Source of the DNA: Hexactinellida sp. DTS-2022
Lineage: Eukaryota > Porifera > Hexactinellida
NCBI GenBank assembly: GCA_028753945.1
Contig: JAPNXP010000002.1
Location: forward strand, 2,914,001-2,978,000
Direction: 5' to 3'
Length of the DNA: 64,000 nucleotides
The translations under genes and the position numbers were made by a program. Shown piece after piece: positions 34,443 through 46,476 of the stretch. Positions within the stretch are counted from its first letter, which is position 1, and every line of letters begins with the position of its first letter. The notes below the pieces were generated by a model, which was given only the letters and a program-made list of their open reading frames with translations, had not been told where the DNA came from and ran no database searches.

Positions 34443-35589
34443 TAATAATAGTATATTGATTATTGATATGTAGTGATATTGCTGGATTGGCTCAGAGGAC
34501 TGACAAATTTCATTTCTTGATAAGGTTAGAGCTGCCACCAAGTTAGAATATTTGTATCGAATATATGCCTCTTTATGATGAGAATCAGTTGACAATAATA
34601 AATACGCAGATTGCTAAAATATTATTTAATAGGAGTTCATCGTGAACTTAGCAAAATTGTATAGATGTCATTTCTGGAAGGAGGAGGAGTACAAAATTTT
34701 CGGGCAAAACTATGCATCATCCATTGCACAACAACCTTTAAAATTAGACATGGAAATTAACTATCCAAAAAATTAACGGTTTAAATATGAACTCGATTTG
34801 GACCAAATAGGGTTGAGAAAGAGCACTCACTTGATTCAATTGGATAAATATCAGCACATCTTAAGACAGTTGAATACTCAATGTTTCACATAGAACCGAG
34901 AGTTCTAGTCAAGAAAAATAACTTACTTCAGTCATCTGGTGAGAAATTCTAAGATCGTTGTAGAAGTCTTTCTTTTCACTTTTGGGAAGTGTAAAGCTTG
35001 AAAGTTCCCCTTATTTAAGTATTTACAATTTATTACAGTCAGGGTTGTATCTAGGTGCCTGGCCGGCACTTTTAGGTGCCAGCCAGGCATCAGGTGAGGT
35101 GCAAAAGTGCTTAGAGTTATTCAATTTAGGTGTAGGGTTGACACTTAATTTGGTGTCAGTTGTCTGGCCTATAAATTCCTAGTTAATCCCCATTTGGGTT
35201 CTGTACAATCTCCTTCAAATATTGCCGATCATCGAATTATACGGATTATATATTATGGGTAACATCTTTAGGGTGCAGTAAATCTTTCCCACCATAATAT
35301 AGTGCCGGTCAAGAAAATCCCAGATAAACACTGAAGAACTTGGTTATAACGTCACTCGGCCAAAATTAGAGTTTATTGGTGAATTAATGAATATTTTACA
35401 CATTCGCGATACAATAAAAATCAATAAATTATTTATTAGCGTTATATTTTCGTCAATACGTAGCATAATGCTGACAAACTTAGTGTATATATATATATAT
35501 ATGTATCATCTACATATATAAATCTACATTTATGTTCAAATGTTCTAAAAATAAACTATCTCACTGATTTATTCGGTTAGTTATGAATT
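34443..35589. other. no gene seen
   Basis: A GC-richer patch at 35037-35175 (CAGGGTTGTATCTAGGTGCC) may be a hAT-type end without a partner. A TA microsatellite lies at about 35487-35502. Confidence 0.35.
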
Positions 35590-36057
35590 CAGGGTTGGGG
35601 CAGATTACTTTCAGATATTTACGATTACGATTACAATTACGATTTATATTTTTTAAACGATTTTGACTACGATTACGATTGCGTTCTATAATTTTTAAGT
35701 GATTACGATTACGATTACGATTACAATAAACTTGTATATGATTACAATTATGAAAATACCCCAAATGCATACTAAATGCGGTCTGGCCAAGTCTGATAAA
35801 TTCGAATCTAAAAGTAATAACAATATTGAAAAGTGTCAATTTCACTGTTGCTGTATATATTATGATGGAATTCAAATGAATGTGAATGTTTTTGAATAAA
35901 AGCACTTTCGCAGGTGCAATCCTACGAATTGATAAAATATCTTTAATTTAAAAGATAAATACGCTAATAAATAGCATGATTTTGATTACGATATGATTGC
36001 ACTCTAATGGAATCATCTGAATATGATTACGATACGATTCAGCTAAATGTGTAATCG

Positions 36058-37437
36058 GTGTTAGGACATCTTGCCGAAAGACATCTTGCCGAAAGACATC
36101 TTGCCGAAAAGACATCATGCCGAAAGACATCTAGCCAAAAGACATCTTGCCGAAATACAGTTATTTTAGGAATAATGTTAATAAAAAACTATATGATTAA
36201 TTAGCCAATAAGTAGTATTTAATGGAACATTAAAAATAATGAAAACTAAGGAAAATATTAAAAAATATTACTAAGATAAATTATGTGATATGCTACGAAG
36301 ATATTCTAAATGCGGGATGTATATATATTGTTCGACTTGCTTCTCGATACGCCTATTTAGCTGGACAACTTCTTCTTGGATTTGGCTAAATCATACCCAC
36401 TTCGATATTTTTCCAATGTTATTTCACTATTGCTCTGTTCTATTAATATTTTGTGAATTAGTTTAGATATGGTAGGATGTGTAGTATTAATTCGAATATC
36501 AAAGATCGATGCCAACCTTCTACAGAATTATTTGTCAATGGTAAAATTTGTTCGACTCTCTCCCTCACGTTACTTAATTCTTTTGAAAATAAAGGCGGCG
36601 TCTTCGCCCATGATGGTCTATACCAATCCAAGTCCTTTCAAAGTAGTTAAGAAAATCGCTCAAATCATCAACAAGCTCATCACTTAGCGAATCGACGAGT
36701 TCTTCATAGCATGGGATTACATCTATTGCTGGTACATAAGCTAGGGCCCAAAATTGTTTGATAATCACCGCAAACTCTTTTCCTCTTACGTCGAACAATT
36801 TTAGACAAGGATTCTTTAGAGGGAAGTTTTACTGCTGCAGCTATAGAAATAGAGCTAGTGGAATGTTTGCTGACTGATGAAGTCACATCGTCAGTTTGAG
36901 TGGATCGTAATTTAATTGCTCCTATAGTTTTTGCTGCCTCAACAGAGGCAGTATCAGCTTGATGGTTGTGGCTTGAGGGAACCTTTTTCACTGAACCACT
37001 GACTATAAACGTAAGCATACGACTACTACAAATTCCTCTCTTCTCGCAGCGCCAGTAGGTTACATCAACCAAGTCCTTATCTTTCACATAAATGTACCCA
37101 CTGTAGAGTAACTTTCTTCCTCCTAAATTTGTCGACGTGAACTCCATAATTATTCTTTATTTTAAGTGATTAACTCGTGCTTAATATATGACATCAAACT
37201 GATTATTGTTTACAAACACCACTCTCACAAATTTAATTTTCAATTTATTTTAGTCATTTGATGACAAACACCATAGCCATATATTGGATTAGCCATTTGT
37301 TTCGATAATTTGTTTACATAAACACCAAATCAATCAATAACAAACAATATATTATTTCGGCAAGATCTATTTGGGCAAGATGTCTTTCGGTCAAGATGTC
37401 TTTCGGCAAGATGTCTTTCGGCAAGATGGGCGGACAC
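36058..37437 (-). mobile_element. Mutator-like element with minisatellite TIRs
   Basis: The ends consist of a tandem 15-16 bp unit GACATCTTGCCGAAA, about six copies at the left (36064-36155) and four at the right in inverse (37375-37430). The flanks GTGTAATCG (36049) and GTGTAATCA (37439) suggest the 9 bp duplication typical of MULEs, with one mismatch. It contains the FLYWCH relic on the minus strand. Confidence 0.75.
36325..37147 (-). pseudogene. Mutator-like transposase relic with FLYWCH zinc finger
   Basis: A 147-codon frame (37147-36704) opens with a FLYWCH domain: GGRKLLYSGYIYVKDKD, then YWRCEKRGICSSR and PSSHNHQ give the C2H2 ligands. FLYWCH fingers are known N-terminal DNA-binding domains of MULE transposases. 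Near 36790 the meaning moves to another frame (36798-36574) reading FWALAYVPAIDVIPCYEELV and later YFERTWIG, which fits the C-terminal part of MULE transposases. Further frames give LTNNSVEGWH and THPTISKLIHKILIEQ, also typical of that tail. The catalytic DDE core is missing, so an internal deletion plus several frameshifts made this non-functional. Confidence 0.75.
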
Positions 37438-37490
37438 GGTGTAATCAATTACAATCGATTACGATTGTATCGTAATCGGCCCCAACCCAG

Positions 37491-38448
37491 GACTAATGAT
37501 ATCAGAGTTATTTTATCCCACGCCATCGAAGATAAAGTAACAATTCAATAGCTCCTCGATTAGAAGTATCTGGAAAATAAAGATATTTTCATTAAACATT
37601 GGTTAAATAAATCGAGTAGAACAGTGGTTCTCAACCTTTTCAATATTATAGCCACTGGTTGCAGTAAAAGATCTCTATGCGACCCAAAACATATACTAAT
37701 GAACATAGGCGTGGTTGCAGGGGGCGCGGAGGCAGCATATGTGGAACCAACACCACATTTCGTTCCCGAAGCTTGATTATCTTGAGAATTAGTTAGAACA
37801 GTGAAAAATACTAGGTTAATAATTTGCCAAATGTCAGGTTGCATAAAGCTTTCTCAATAATTTACATCCTAATTATGTTATTAAATTAAAATTATATGTG
37901 ATATATTGTTTATTAATTGCAACAGAAAAAATAATTGTCTTTTCAACTGAATACTGCCGAAAGATTTTTCATGAATTTCTTATTCACTACAATTCTTTTG
38001 AATAAAAAGAATTAACTTGTATATTCAAAGGTCATCAAGACAGTAATATTTTGTCACGTCAAAAACTTTGAAAAATTTGTTCAGTATTTTGCCCAAAAAA
38101 TTGTGGCAAACAATTTTTCTTTAAAGGAGAATATGCTAAGAATAAAGGAAGTTAGTCTTACTTTGAAAACTGCATGTGGAGCCATAATATTCCATTTTGG
38201 AAAAGATATTTCAAATGATTCGGACGCAAACTACTGAAGATTCATTAAGTGAATACTCTAGACATATAAAGCTTGCTAAATATGCACTAACATTAAATTT
38301 GACTGCTTTGAAAAAAAATTTCTGGCTGTGCGACTCGAGCCTTAATCACTTAAATCAATTATTGTATGTTTGTTTATTTATTTATTTATTAATTATCATC
38401 GAAATATCATTTGTTATGCAAAGCTAAATCCTTCTTATTAATTAAGGG
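37491..38448. other. no gene; lone hAT end
   Basis: CAGTGGTTCTCAACCTTTTC at 37623 is a hAT-type terminus with no partner found nearby. The rest is AT-rich without supported features. Confidence 0.4.
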
Positions 38449-39165
38449 GACTTTATGAGGAATATATTTAATACATTACAGAGAAGTATAATTCTAACCG
38501 AATAATTTCAAGGCTTAGTCAGGCCGCGCAGCGGTCGTCAATTGAGGCGTGAAGCGGCGAACTGTCGCAAAGCTACGGAGACCGAAGGCCTCGTATTTTA
38601 AAAGCGGAATTGATATGTGTGTGTTTGTCCAGAATTGAGTGGAAAGACTACGAGTCCCAGAAAGCTGAAAATTTGTAAACAGGGGTAATTTTACACGCTG
38701 ACAACGATCTATTGGTTTTCTAAGCGAAACAACGGGGTTATGACCTCATAAACGCACATATTTGGGAATTACTCTTTCAGTTTATATTCGATTCAGCCAC
38801 AATTTTAGATAATAACACAACATACAATGAGACATACGTATACCAATTTATGGGAATGTGATGTCACGTAGCAACTAAATTAGCATTTATCTCTTACACT
38901 TTTGGTTCAATCGATAAATAATTTTGTCACATTATAAAACAGAATGTATTGCATGTCTTTAGAAATTATTATAATTTTCGCTTTTAATCTGAGCAGGCAA
39001 TAACAAAAATATAACCTCCAATTGCTGCATCATTGCACATATTGAGGTTTATGATTTAATCTTCACCTACAATATTTCCGAAATCGCATGCTTGATTAAT
39101 CCAGTTTGGCTTCCATCAGTTTATTTCTATTCGTCTTGTATTTAGCTTAAATCAATCAGATAAGT
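38449..39165. repeat. dispersed repeat R, copy 1
   Basis: It matches 47172-47530 plus 49306-49600 over its length (GAGGAATATATTTAATAC, GGCCGCGCAGCGGTCGTC, CACGCTGACAACGATCTATT, AAACGCACATATTTGGGAAT). A shorter relative is at 46785-46990. It has short GC hairpins and no ORF. Confidence 0.65.
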
Positions 39166-39172
39166 ATGCATA

Positions 39173-39643
39173 CACTCTCCTACCAAAGGTATTCATACAC
39201 CCAAGAATTTCCAATGGAAACAGTACTATATAATTCTAATATTATGTGCTAATGCATTCAAATTATATGAGATGTGGTCTTTTTGATTGCAATATCGTAT
39301 CCAACGCATCGGAATCAACATTTGTGGAAGCTTTAATCTCAATAACATATTGATTAATTTGAAATTGTCACCCGGTGGCACCATGTACCATTCTTCCAAT
39401 TGCCAACATGGTATAAGGTTGGAACAAGTGACACATAGTGGCAAATGATGGTGATTTCCAACCTAATCAGTAGCTAACAGATGTGAAGGCGTAGGTAATG
39501 GAAATTTTGAATGCGGAAAATAAGAATCTAGCATCAAAATTGAATATCCCATATTACGAATACAATGTACATTTTCTAGACCCCCTATTTTGCTATTTTC
39601 TATGGGAATCTTTCGGAGTACTAATACTTTTGGTAGGGGAGTG
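39173..39643. mobile_element. Tc1/mariner-type MITE, 471 bp
   Basis: The ends are CACTCTCCTACCAAAGGTAT and CACTCCCCTACCAAAAGTAT (inverse), with TA at both sides. A decayed sister copy runs from about 40376 to 40760. Confidence 0.82.
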
Positions 39644-39714
39644 TAATGTTACTATAAAAGTAATTCAACTATTTAATATCTTCTACATAATTCTACTTCG
39701 TGGGTTCACCAGAG

Positions 39715-39900
39715 ATGTCTAACGACCATCTTTATGATCCCGAGGAACCGTATTCCGACCTAACGCCGTATTTAGGCGGAGAAATTGAATACCTATCCGA
39801 TGAAGCAAATTGCTTCTTATCCCAAGATCTACCGGATATGGCAGCCCTGGCTGACCCAGTGACACATCAGCACAAAACCTTCACAATGTCCGATAAATAG
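39715..39900 (+). CDS. unassigned short acidic ORF, about 60 codons
   Basis: The frame from MSNDHLYDPEEPYSDL to FTMSDK is rich in D, E, P and S, and its base composition is more even than the flanks, so it may once have been coding. A G-rich stretch follows the stop. I recognise no domain. It could be an exon or a relic from a transposon leader region. Confidence 0.25.
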   Translation: MSNDHLYDPEEPYSDLTPYLGGEIEYLSDEANCFLSQDLPDMAALADPVTHQHKTFTMSDK

Positions 39901-40375
39901 GCCCGGGGAGAGGGTGGGGGGCTACTTGGATTAGAAGTGGGGGGCCCGAAACAAACGGGCCAGTAATGGAGAAGACACATAAATATCTTAATATTGCATT
40001 GTATCAAATTTATGCATAACAAAGAAAACTTTGTTGGTATAAACACAGCACTTATATTCGTGATTTGTTGTACTTAATTATAAACCTGACTATTGTATTA
40101 ATAAATATAATTCACATGAATCCCAATATTGATTCATATGTACACCTCAAAGTATCAAATTTATATCTGTCCAAATATGTTTTCTTCATGTAAGTAATAA
40201 ACTTGGTATAAATCACAATTACACGCACCTCGCGTATTTTCGGCCAGTATCGACCTTAGTAATTTGATTATTGTAATGTTTCAACAATTATGATGCAATT
40301 ACTTGGAAATTATTAATTGTGGATTTTCGACGGTAAATTATAAAAAGCGTTTCTAATTAATTTCAGCCCAACATA

Positions 40376-40760
40376 CACACCCATACCAAAAATATTCAAC
40401 AACCCAAAATTTCCATTGGAAATGGCATTATATAGTCTAAGATTATCAAATTATATGAGAAGTGGTCATTTTATTGCAGAATCGTGTACAACGCATCCAA
40501 TTACCCTGTGTAGTGCATTCAAATAAATATCATATTGATTATTTTGAAAATTAACATCCAGTGTTACCATGTACATTTATTCCAATTGCCAAAATGGTAT
40601 AGGTGGGAACATGTGGCACATAGTGGCAATGGGTGGTAATTTTCAACCTAATCATTAGCTAATCGAGGTGAAGGCTCCTGCAATGGGTGTTTCAAATGCT
40701 TAGAAAATACCTTTTTCAAGACACACTATTTTGCTATTTTCTAAGAATTTTTTTAATTTA
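40376..40760. mobile_element. decayed Tc1-type MITE
   Basis: CACCCATACCAAAAATATTC and the following 350 bp match the 39173-39643 element (GGCACATAGTGGCAA, TTTTCAACCTAATCA, CTATTTTGCTATTTTCT). The right TIR is lost. Confidence 0.6.
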
Positions 40761-41009
40761 GTAGAAACATATTTTTATCTGTGGAAGATAAAAATATGTT
40801 TGAATTTCACGTTACTGTTTTATGTTTGCAGGATTGATGAAATTATAGCAGCATTCTGGGAAGTAGATTATGTGATCATCATCTGATAATTTTTGAATTT
40901 CAGTGAGGGAGATTTCGATATTATAGCCAAAATTGTACAATCACAACAAATAAGTGGAGATTGAAATCCATTAAATAAAATATTGAACAACTTACATGAT
41001 CTTTCCGCG

Positions 41010-41071
41010 GCCCAGTAACAATTTCCTCGCGGCCCACTAGTGGGTCGCGGACCACAGTTTGAGTACCACTG
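41010..41071. mobile_element. hAT right-end fragment
   Basis: GGCCCACTAGTGGGTCGCGG then CACAGTTTGAGTACCACTG is a typical hAT terminus (inverse CAGTGGTACTCAAACTGTGG). The flank does not match that of the left end at 37623, so I do not pair them. Confidence 0.5.
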
Positions 41072-42837
41072 GTATACATTATGGGTTACATTGTTACTGG
41101 GGAAGTTATCATGATTAATTCTGTGCGTTATAATTTCATACGTATACCCTCAACAGACTACCTCTTGTATGTTATGCTAAAACATGCGTCCCATGTGATA
41201 ACTTTTGTTACCACATTTATCAGTGGCGTATACTTCGAGTTTGTTCATGGGGGTCCCAACATGGCATAAACCCAACTTCCAAATAGAGAGATTTGGCATT
41301 GGGGTAGTATATATATATATATAATCTACTCCGAATAACTGAGACACGTGTGTTCCAGGCTTATTGTCCCAATTAAGCGGAGTATACAGTACATACATTA
41401 GTATTGTAAATCGTTGCTCCTTGAAATTAACGTAAATTTCTCCAAATCGCGTTATTTTGTTTCACGATACATTCCTCATTGGTTCGGGTTGGTTAAGGTT
41501 AAATTTCTCCAGATAAAGAAATTTCTTGTTTTAATCTGTTCGGATTAATCTTCTATATTAAGGTATACTACATCTTAGCACCAGCGGCACTACCAAGTAA
41601 TACTTCTTCGTTAGGCAACAGGAAATCAGGGTGGTGCCAGGCAGGCCTGCTACCCCAATGATTTTCAGACGGGGGTGTCATGAACCCCCGGCACCCCCCA
41701 AGTTTCGACCACTGACTTGTATCATTCTAAATCGGATAAATTTATCAATTTGTTGCGGACTAATTGAGTCTATCTCATCTGTTTGTTTCTCATCTCCAAC
41801 CATATAAATTCAAAATATTTCTCCAAAATTTGTTGTTTGTAAATATGAAATTACGTAGTTGCATCATAGGGACGTGATACTCAGACTATCCCGTCCAGCT
41901 TCTCCTCGTCTCCGTCGTTCGAAGCGTTTTTCAACTCATACTAACATTCCTGTCTAAACTTCCAAGAATTCATTCAAGAAACTCACTCTAAAACATGCTA
42001 TGCTCTTCCCAGTTCACCCACTTATCCTGTTTCCAGAAAACGCAATCACAGATACAGATACCTTCTCTCTCTCTCCTCTCATTCTGAATAGAAGCCTATT
42101 ATTTGCACCTAGGGAATGTTGTACACGTGTAATGTTGACAAACGAACTAAGCAGAATCGCGATAGGTCTGCAAAGGGAGCTAATTTATTGTTTACCTCTA
42201 AAATGACAACACTTGAATAGATAGCTACTTTAATTATTATAATGTTATAAAATATATAGATAATTGTATGTAATATGTTAATAAATGTGTGTATGCGTAT
42301 ATGTGTTTGTGTTTGTGAACTCTTCTCTGCTCTCTTCTCTCTCTTCTTCTCCTATGTTTCAATGTCACCTCTGTATCAATATCCCCTCTGTCTCCCCATC
42401 TCTCCTCCCCAAGGTGCATCCTATATTATTTGTCTCGAGACCTTATTCCTGATGTAGAAACTTAATCAAGGTACTCCAGCCTCGTAGCCCATCGTCAGCC
42501 CAATACAGTGGCCCATATTTCCACTCCATTCTGCTGCCCAGGCCCACTGAGATGGGGGGGGGAGACGGGACAAACTCCCGGGGCCCCCACTCGGGGGCCC
42601 CTTCCAGGAGCATAAAATAGCCCAATTAGAACCTGTATAATTCTTACTTATTATGGAGTACTAATGCAACCTTTATCAGCTAAATAAGCAATAATTAAAC
42701 ACAATTGACACAGGAATTATTGCCGAAATTTATTTTAAAAAACATCCATTAATTCATAGTCCTGATAATTTGAAATTCCACTAATTTGACAGAGTGAAGT
42801 AATCACTCGATGGTGGAATTAATGGATTTTGACTATA
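41072..42837. other. no gene; repeat fragments
   Basis: It holds a TA microsatellite (about 41309), a deleted Tigger-like remnant (about 41326-41392, TGTCCCAATTAAGCGG), GC-rich patches at 41628-41705 and 42460-42600, and a pyrimidine tract at 42318-42353. No coding region could be supported. Confidence 0.4.
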
Positions 42838-43015
42838 CAGTGGATACCGGTTATAAGCACATCGTCGGGAACTGCACTTAATTAAGGTGCTTATAACCGG
42901 CATGTTCTTATAACCGACATAAATTATACTGGGTATATGGCAACCGTTTTCCAACATAGTGTGCTTATATCCGATATGTTCTTATAACCGGTGCGCTTAT
43001 ATCCGACATCTACTG
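42838..43015. mobile_element. Tigger-like MITE, 178 bp
   Basis: The ends are CAGTGGATACCGGTTATAAG and, inversely, CAGTAGATGTCGGATATAAG, with TA at both sides. Same TIR family as 10796-11805; GCTTATAACCGG-type units repeat internally. Confidence 0.8.
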
Positions 43016-43397
43016 TATTGCCAAAAGTTATGTACGTATATACTGCATTATATTTCTCCTATTCAATATACTTTTACTACGAAATTGAAATTTATGTTAG
43101 CATTGAAATACAAGTGAAAATACAGGAGGCCCATATTAGGTCTTCCCCGGACCCCATAATTTGTCTCAGCGGGCCTGCTGCTGCCTGAGTATAAGTATAC
43201 ACATACTGATCCTCTAAAACGTGATTTGATTTAATTATTCGAGATTTACCGTGACCATAAATATCAAATAATTATATCAATTCACGTTTACAATTTACTG
43301 GAACTTGATCTATTCCTTTCGAAATAGTAACCTCATTTATTTAGCTTGATCGCGTTAGTAATTTATCCCTTCACAAACACTAATTAGAAAGATTAAT

Positions 43398-43691
43398 ATG
43401 TTCTCGGAGAAAATAGGGGATGTCTCATCAGTGTTCTACTTGAAAAGAAGAACAGTGCCCAAAAAAGCGAGGTGTCGAGAATTGGAAGGTAAGAGAGTTG
43501 TAGATGCTATAAACATTGGGGTATTTGAAAGTTACGCTGTAGATTTGAAAAACCTTAGCTGGGAATTGGTGCGCATGCGCCCTTGTGAAGGGGTGGGCGG
43601 CTATGGATGCCTGCCTCTTCTTCGCAAAAATTATGCTCCAAGGAGGGAGGAGTTAAACGAACTCCGCCATCACTTCAATTTTTCTTTGTAA
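43398..43691 (+). CDS. unassigned ORF, 97 codons
   Basis: It is open from an ATG, with a fairly mixed composition (RRTVPKKARCRELEGKR, then SWELVRMRPCEGVGGYG). I do not recognise a family, and no splice or promoter signal stands out. It lies 0.6 kb upstream of the Mutator-like relic on the same strand and might belong to it. Confidence 0.25.
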   Translation: MFSEKIGDVSSVFYLKRRTVPKKARCRELEGKRVVDAINIGVFESYAVDLKNLSWELVRMRPCEGVGGYGCLPLLRKNYAPRREELNELRHHFNFSL

Positions 43692-44319
43692 CACATACTT
43701 CACACTTTGGAAACTATGCAAGGTTACAGCAGAGCCGCACTCCAATACCAATCCTATACAAATGGTATCCTCTAGTAGTTACAATAGAAGCGTTGCTAAG
43801 TATATGGAGAAGATTAATAGAGGCGAGATTGTAGAGGGGAATGGGGGAGGGGAAGAGGTGGGATCATTGAATAAGTTAATTATATGTTATCGGAGGCTTG
43901 GGGGATATTTATCATTTAATACGTCTCGCTTTGCTGTTTACGAAATCCAACTAGAACAAGATCACAATGGGCAAGTAATCGCGTAAAATATCCCGCAACT
44001 CCACTTAAAAAATGCATCTTCTAGAGACGTTCTCTAAATCTTCGCATTATCTTGTTACGCGCTTCAACTCATTCCTCTGATCATTTTGAGTAAGCATACA
44101 CACACGAGTAGGTTTACACACACGACATGACCAATGATAATGTTCCTGATCAAGTATCAGCGGATATATTTTATTCACTTGATTCTTCGTGCACGGATTG
44201 ATCGACATCAGATGCCGACGACATCATCGAAGAACCACAAATGCCTATAATTAATATAAAATTATACTCCAATATCAGAGGCCATTGATTATTCACCAGC
44301 AGACACTACCTGAATTTAG

Positions 44320-44845
44320 GTGACAACCACACAGAGAGGAGGAGTATGTCTAAATGAAGGCAATTTTGTTTTTACTAGACATCGTACGATACATAATAGA
44401 GTACATTGGAACACTGGGAGTGCATACAGAGAGTTATTTAAGGCAAAAATTCATACCTGTGTTAATGAAATTGTTGCTCGGATGAATAAGCATACTCATG
44501 AAGCAAACTCAGATGCTTTCACTGTTCCAAATTGAAAGCTGGAATGAAGCGAAGTGCCTCTCTAACACAAGTAGGGACACATACGATACTCAATAACTCA
44601 ATTAGCGAATTAGAATAGGGCTCTGCAGTTAAACTTCCAAAGCTCAACAGCATTATCAAAACAAAACCTGTCGAGCGCGCAAACGAGCGGCTTATGTTCC
44701 TTCAGAGCCAAATTCACTTAATTGTCTCAAGTTACCACCTAATTTTTTAAAACAGATAAAGGGCAACGCTTCCTTCTTTACGATTCAGAAGTAGATACAG
44801 GGAACCAAAGAATTATGATTGTTGGACTAAATCAAAGTTAGAAAT
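44320..44845 (+). pseudogene. second Mutator-like transposase relic with FLYWCH-like finger
   Basis: The frame 44320-44535 reads QRGGVCLNEGNFVFTRHRT, then a W and FKAKIHTCVNEIVARMNKHT-H. That is the FLYWCH pattern, with the expected Cys before KAKIHT changed to Phe. About 220 bp later, at 44752-44842, another frame reads DKGQRFLLYDSEVDTGNQR followed by IMIVGL, which fits the start of the MULE transposase core just after the linker. The intervening DNA has stops in all frames. An acidic leader (44130-44260) may also be part of it. The catalytic core is absent. This is a different family from the 36 kb relic. Confidence 0.55.
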
Positions 44846-44949
44846 ACTTAATTAAGCCAAATATGGCAGTACTGAAATTAATCGTTCTTGTTATGTACTA
44901 TTTTCTAATTATTATTATAATTATCATTATTATAATTATAATAAATATT

Positions 44950-45190
44950 ATTTACACGCTTTAATTTTACTTGCCTTAGTTTTTACACCCCTTAATTTAC
45001 TCTCCTTAGTCTTTCACACGCCTTAATTTACTTGCCTTAGTATTTTATCCGCGTTAATTTTACTCGCCTTAGTATTTATACGCCTTAGTTTTACACGCCT
45101 TAATTTTTTCCATTTAATAAAATTATTTACTATTTAATTTTTTTTCTTGCGCCCATGAATAATTTTACTCGCCTTAATTTTTATATTTCG
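44950..45190. repeat. degenerate CGCCTTA array
   Basis: About ten units of roughly 20 bp occur, alternating ACACGCCTTAATTTT and ACTTGCCTTAGT-type words, interrupted at about 45110-45155. Flanked by AT-rich sequence with no gene. Confidence 0.6.
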
Positions 45191-45341
45191 CTTTTTTCAT
45201 TTATCATCCTGCCATACAATTTTTTATAAAACTAAAAAATAACAAGGTTTATGGCGAGAAAAAAAGTTAAGTCGTGTAAACTCTGTGCAAATTGAGTGCA
45301 TAATTATTTGAATATGCGATGCCAGTTAGATCTAGATCTAG

Positions 45342-45535
45342 AGTGGTCATCAAGCGTATTGCTTTAAATTGTGTACGCTTGATAGCTATGAAAAGCTCCT
45401 ACCGTATCATTCCAGCAATTTGGATGTTGCTGTTCGCTATGCGGGGAGTACGGGGGACTTGCGCTTTACTCTCAACAACATTCACTTCTACTTCTTCGGC
45501 ATGCAAACACGCAATTCAGGCGAAGCAGTGAATGA
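45342..45535 (+). CDS. possible orphan exon
   Basis: An open frame of about 65 codons (SGHQAYCFKLCTLDSYEKLL ... GEAVNDL) lies between a possible AG acceptor (TCTAG) at about 45341 and a consensus donor GTATGT at about 45540. Amino-acid composition is protein-like. I recognise no domain, and no partner exon was identified, so it could be chance or a relic. Confidence 0.25.
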
Positions 45536-45879
45536 CTTGGTATGTTGGGTTACTTTGTTTGCCAGTTTCTGTTAGAAAACAATAACGCTTGAAAAATGAG
45601 CTAGAAGAATTATTCTTAGTTAACTATTCTAACTTGAAAAGAAATTATTAGAAAAATCCCGGTTTCTGCTGTACTATGAAACGAGGAAACTATCGATTGA
45701 ACGAAATTTGTAAAATTCTGAGGTGAGCATGCTACCCCCAGACTCCCCCTCAATACCGCTCGCTCGGGTGCCCCCTCCCTTGAACAATCCTAGATCCGCA
45801 GCTAAACTTCCCTATAACTTTTTCTGATGTGCTATTATATTTATCACATGCAGCCCATAAACTAGTGATGCTAATTAAA

Positions 45880-46110
45880 TACTGTGAAAAGGTGAGGAAC
45901 TAAATTCTCGAGCGAATGCATACAAATGCAATATTCGGGCACCATTATTGTTCCAGTTGTGACATTAAACAAGTGTAAATGTGTCCCAAATGTGATCAAA
46001 AATAGTGAGCCCAGCTGCATTTTTGTAACTCATGTGACACCTATCCTGAAAATTTGCGCTATAGATAATAAAACGCTGTTCTGTGGTTGAGCTACGGAAG
46101 AATAATAAAT
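45880..46110. repeat. dispersed repeat, second copy at 58975-59210
   Basis: Shared words in order are CGAATGCATA, ATTGTTC, ATTAAACA, AATGTGTCC, CTGTAAC/CCATGAGACAC and GTTCTGTGG. In this copy a hAT MITE has inserted at the right edge (46111). Confidence 0.5.
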
Positions 46111-46466
46111 TCGGGCTGAAACAAATATTCGAATATTCGTTTGTTTGGATGACTAAGCATTAAATTCATTTAAAAGCTCAAAATACATTGGAAAATTGGT
46201 TTTTGACGCTTTTTGTTAATGTTACAATTATTTAATAATAGTTACAAAGTTTATTAGACACAAGTTAGATAATAATTAGCTAGTTTAGATAGGAATTTAT
46301 TTTTACGATCTCTCATAGATAAACAAAAGTCATGTTGTTGTCCAAAAGGCGTCAACAAATATCCGATTCAATTTAATATTCGTCCAAATGAATATTCGTT
46401 TGGAAACGAACAAATATTCGTTCAATCATTTCAATCGAATATTCGAATATATTCGTTTCAGCCCTA
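46111..46466. mobile_element. hAT MITE rich in GAATATTCG, copy 3
   Basis: The ends are TCGGGCTGAAACAAATATTC and, inversely, TAGGGCTGAAACGAATAT. A perfect 8 bp duplication TAATAAAT lies at 46103-46110 and 46467-46474. Confidence 0.85.
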
Positions 46467-46476
46467 TAATAAATAA

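Larger units (their letters stand above)
35590..37490. mobile_element. hAT-like element of ATTACG repeats hosting a Mutator-like element
   Basis: The left end CAGGGTTGGGGCAGATTAC and the right end (inverse CTGGGTTGGGGCCGATTAC) match. Subterminal regions are tandem ATTACG/ATTACA hexamers, as in the 227 bp hAT at 56510. No clear 8 bp duplication could be read, so the boundaries are tentative. Confidence 0.5.

Noticed and set aside
35561-35905. ORF with Asn-Arg repeats
   Set aside because: The repeats are the translation of a tandem ATTACG hexamer array at the end of a hAT-like element.
37623-41071. One 3.4 kb hAT between CAGTGGTTCTCAACC and the inverse end at 41071
   Set aside because: The flanking 8-mers (GAGTAGAA and GTATACAT) do not match, so the two ends are treated as separate fragments.
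42237-42457. Overlapping 60-codon ORFs
   Set aside because: They arise from a TGTG/TCTC low-complexity tract without any recognisable domain.
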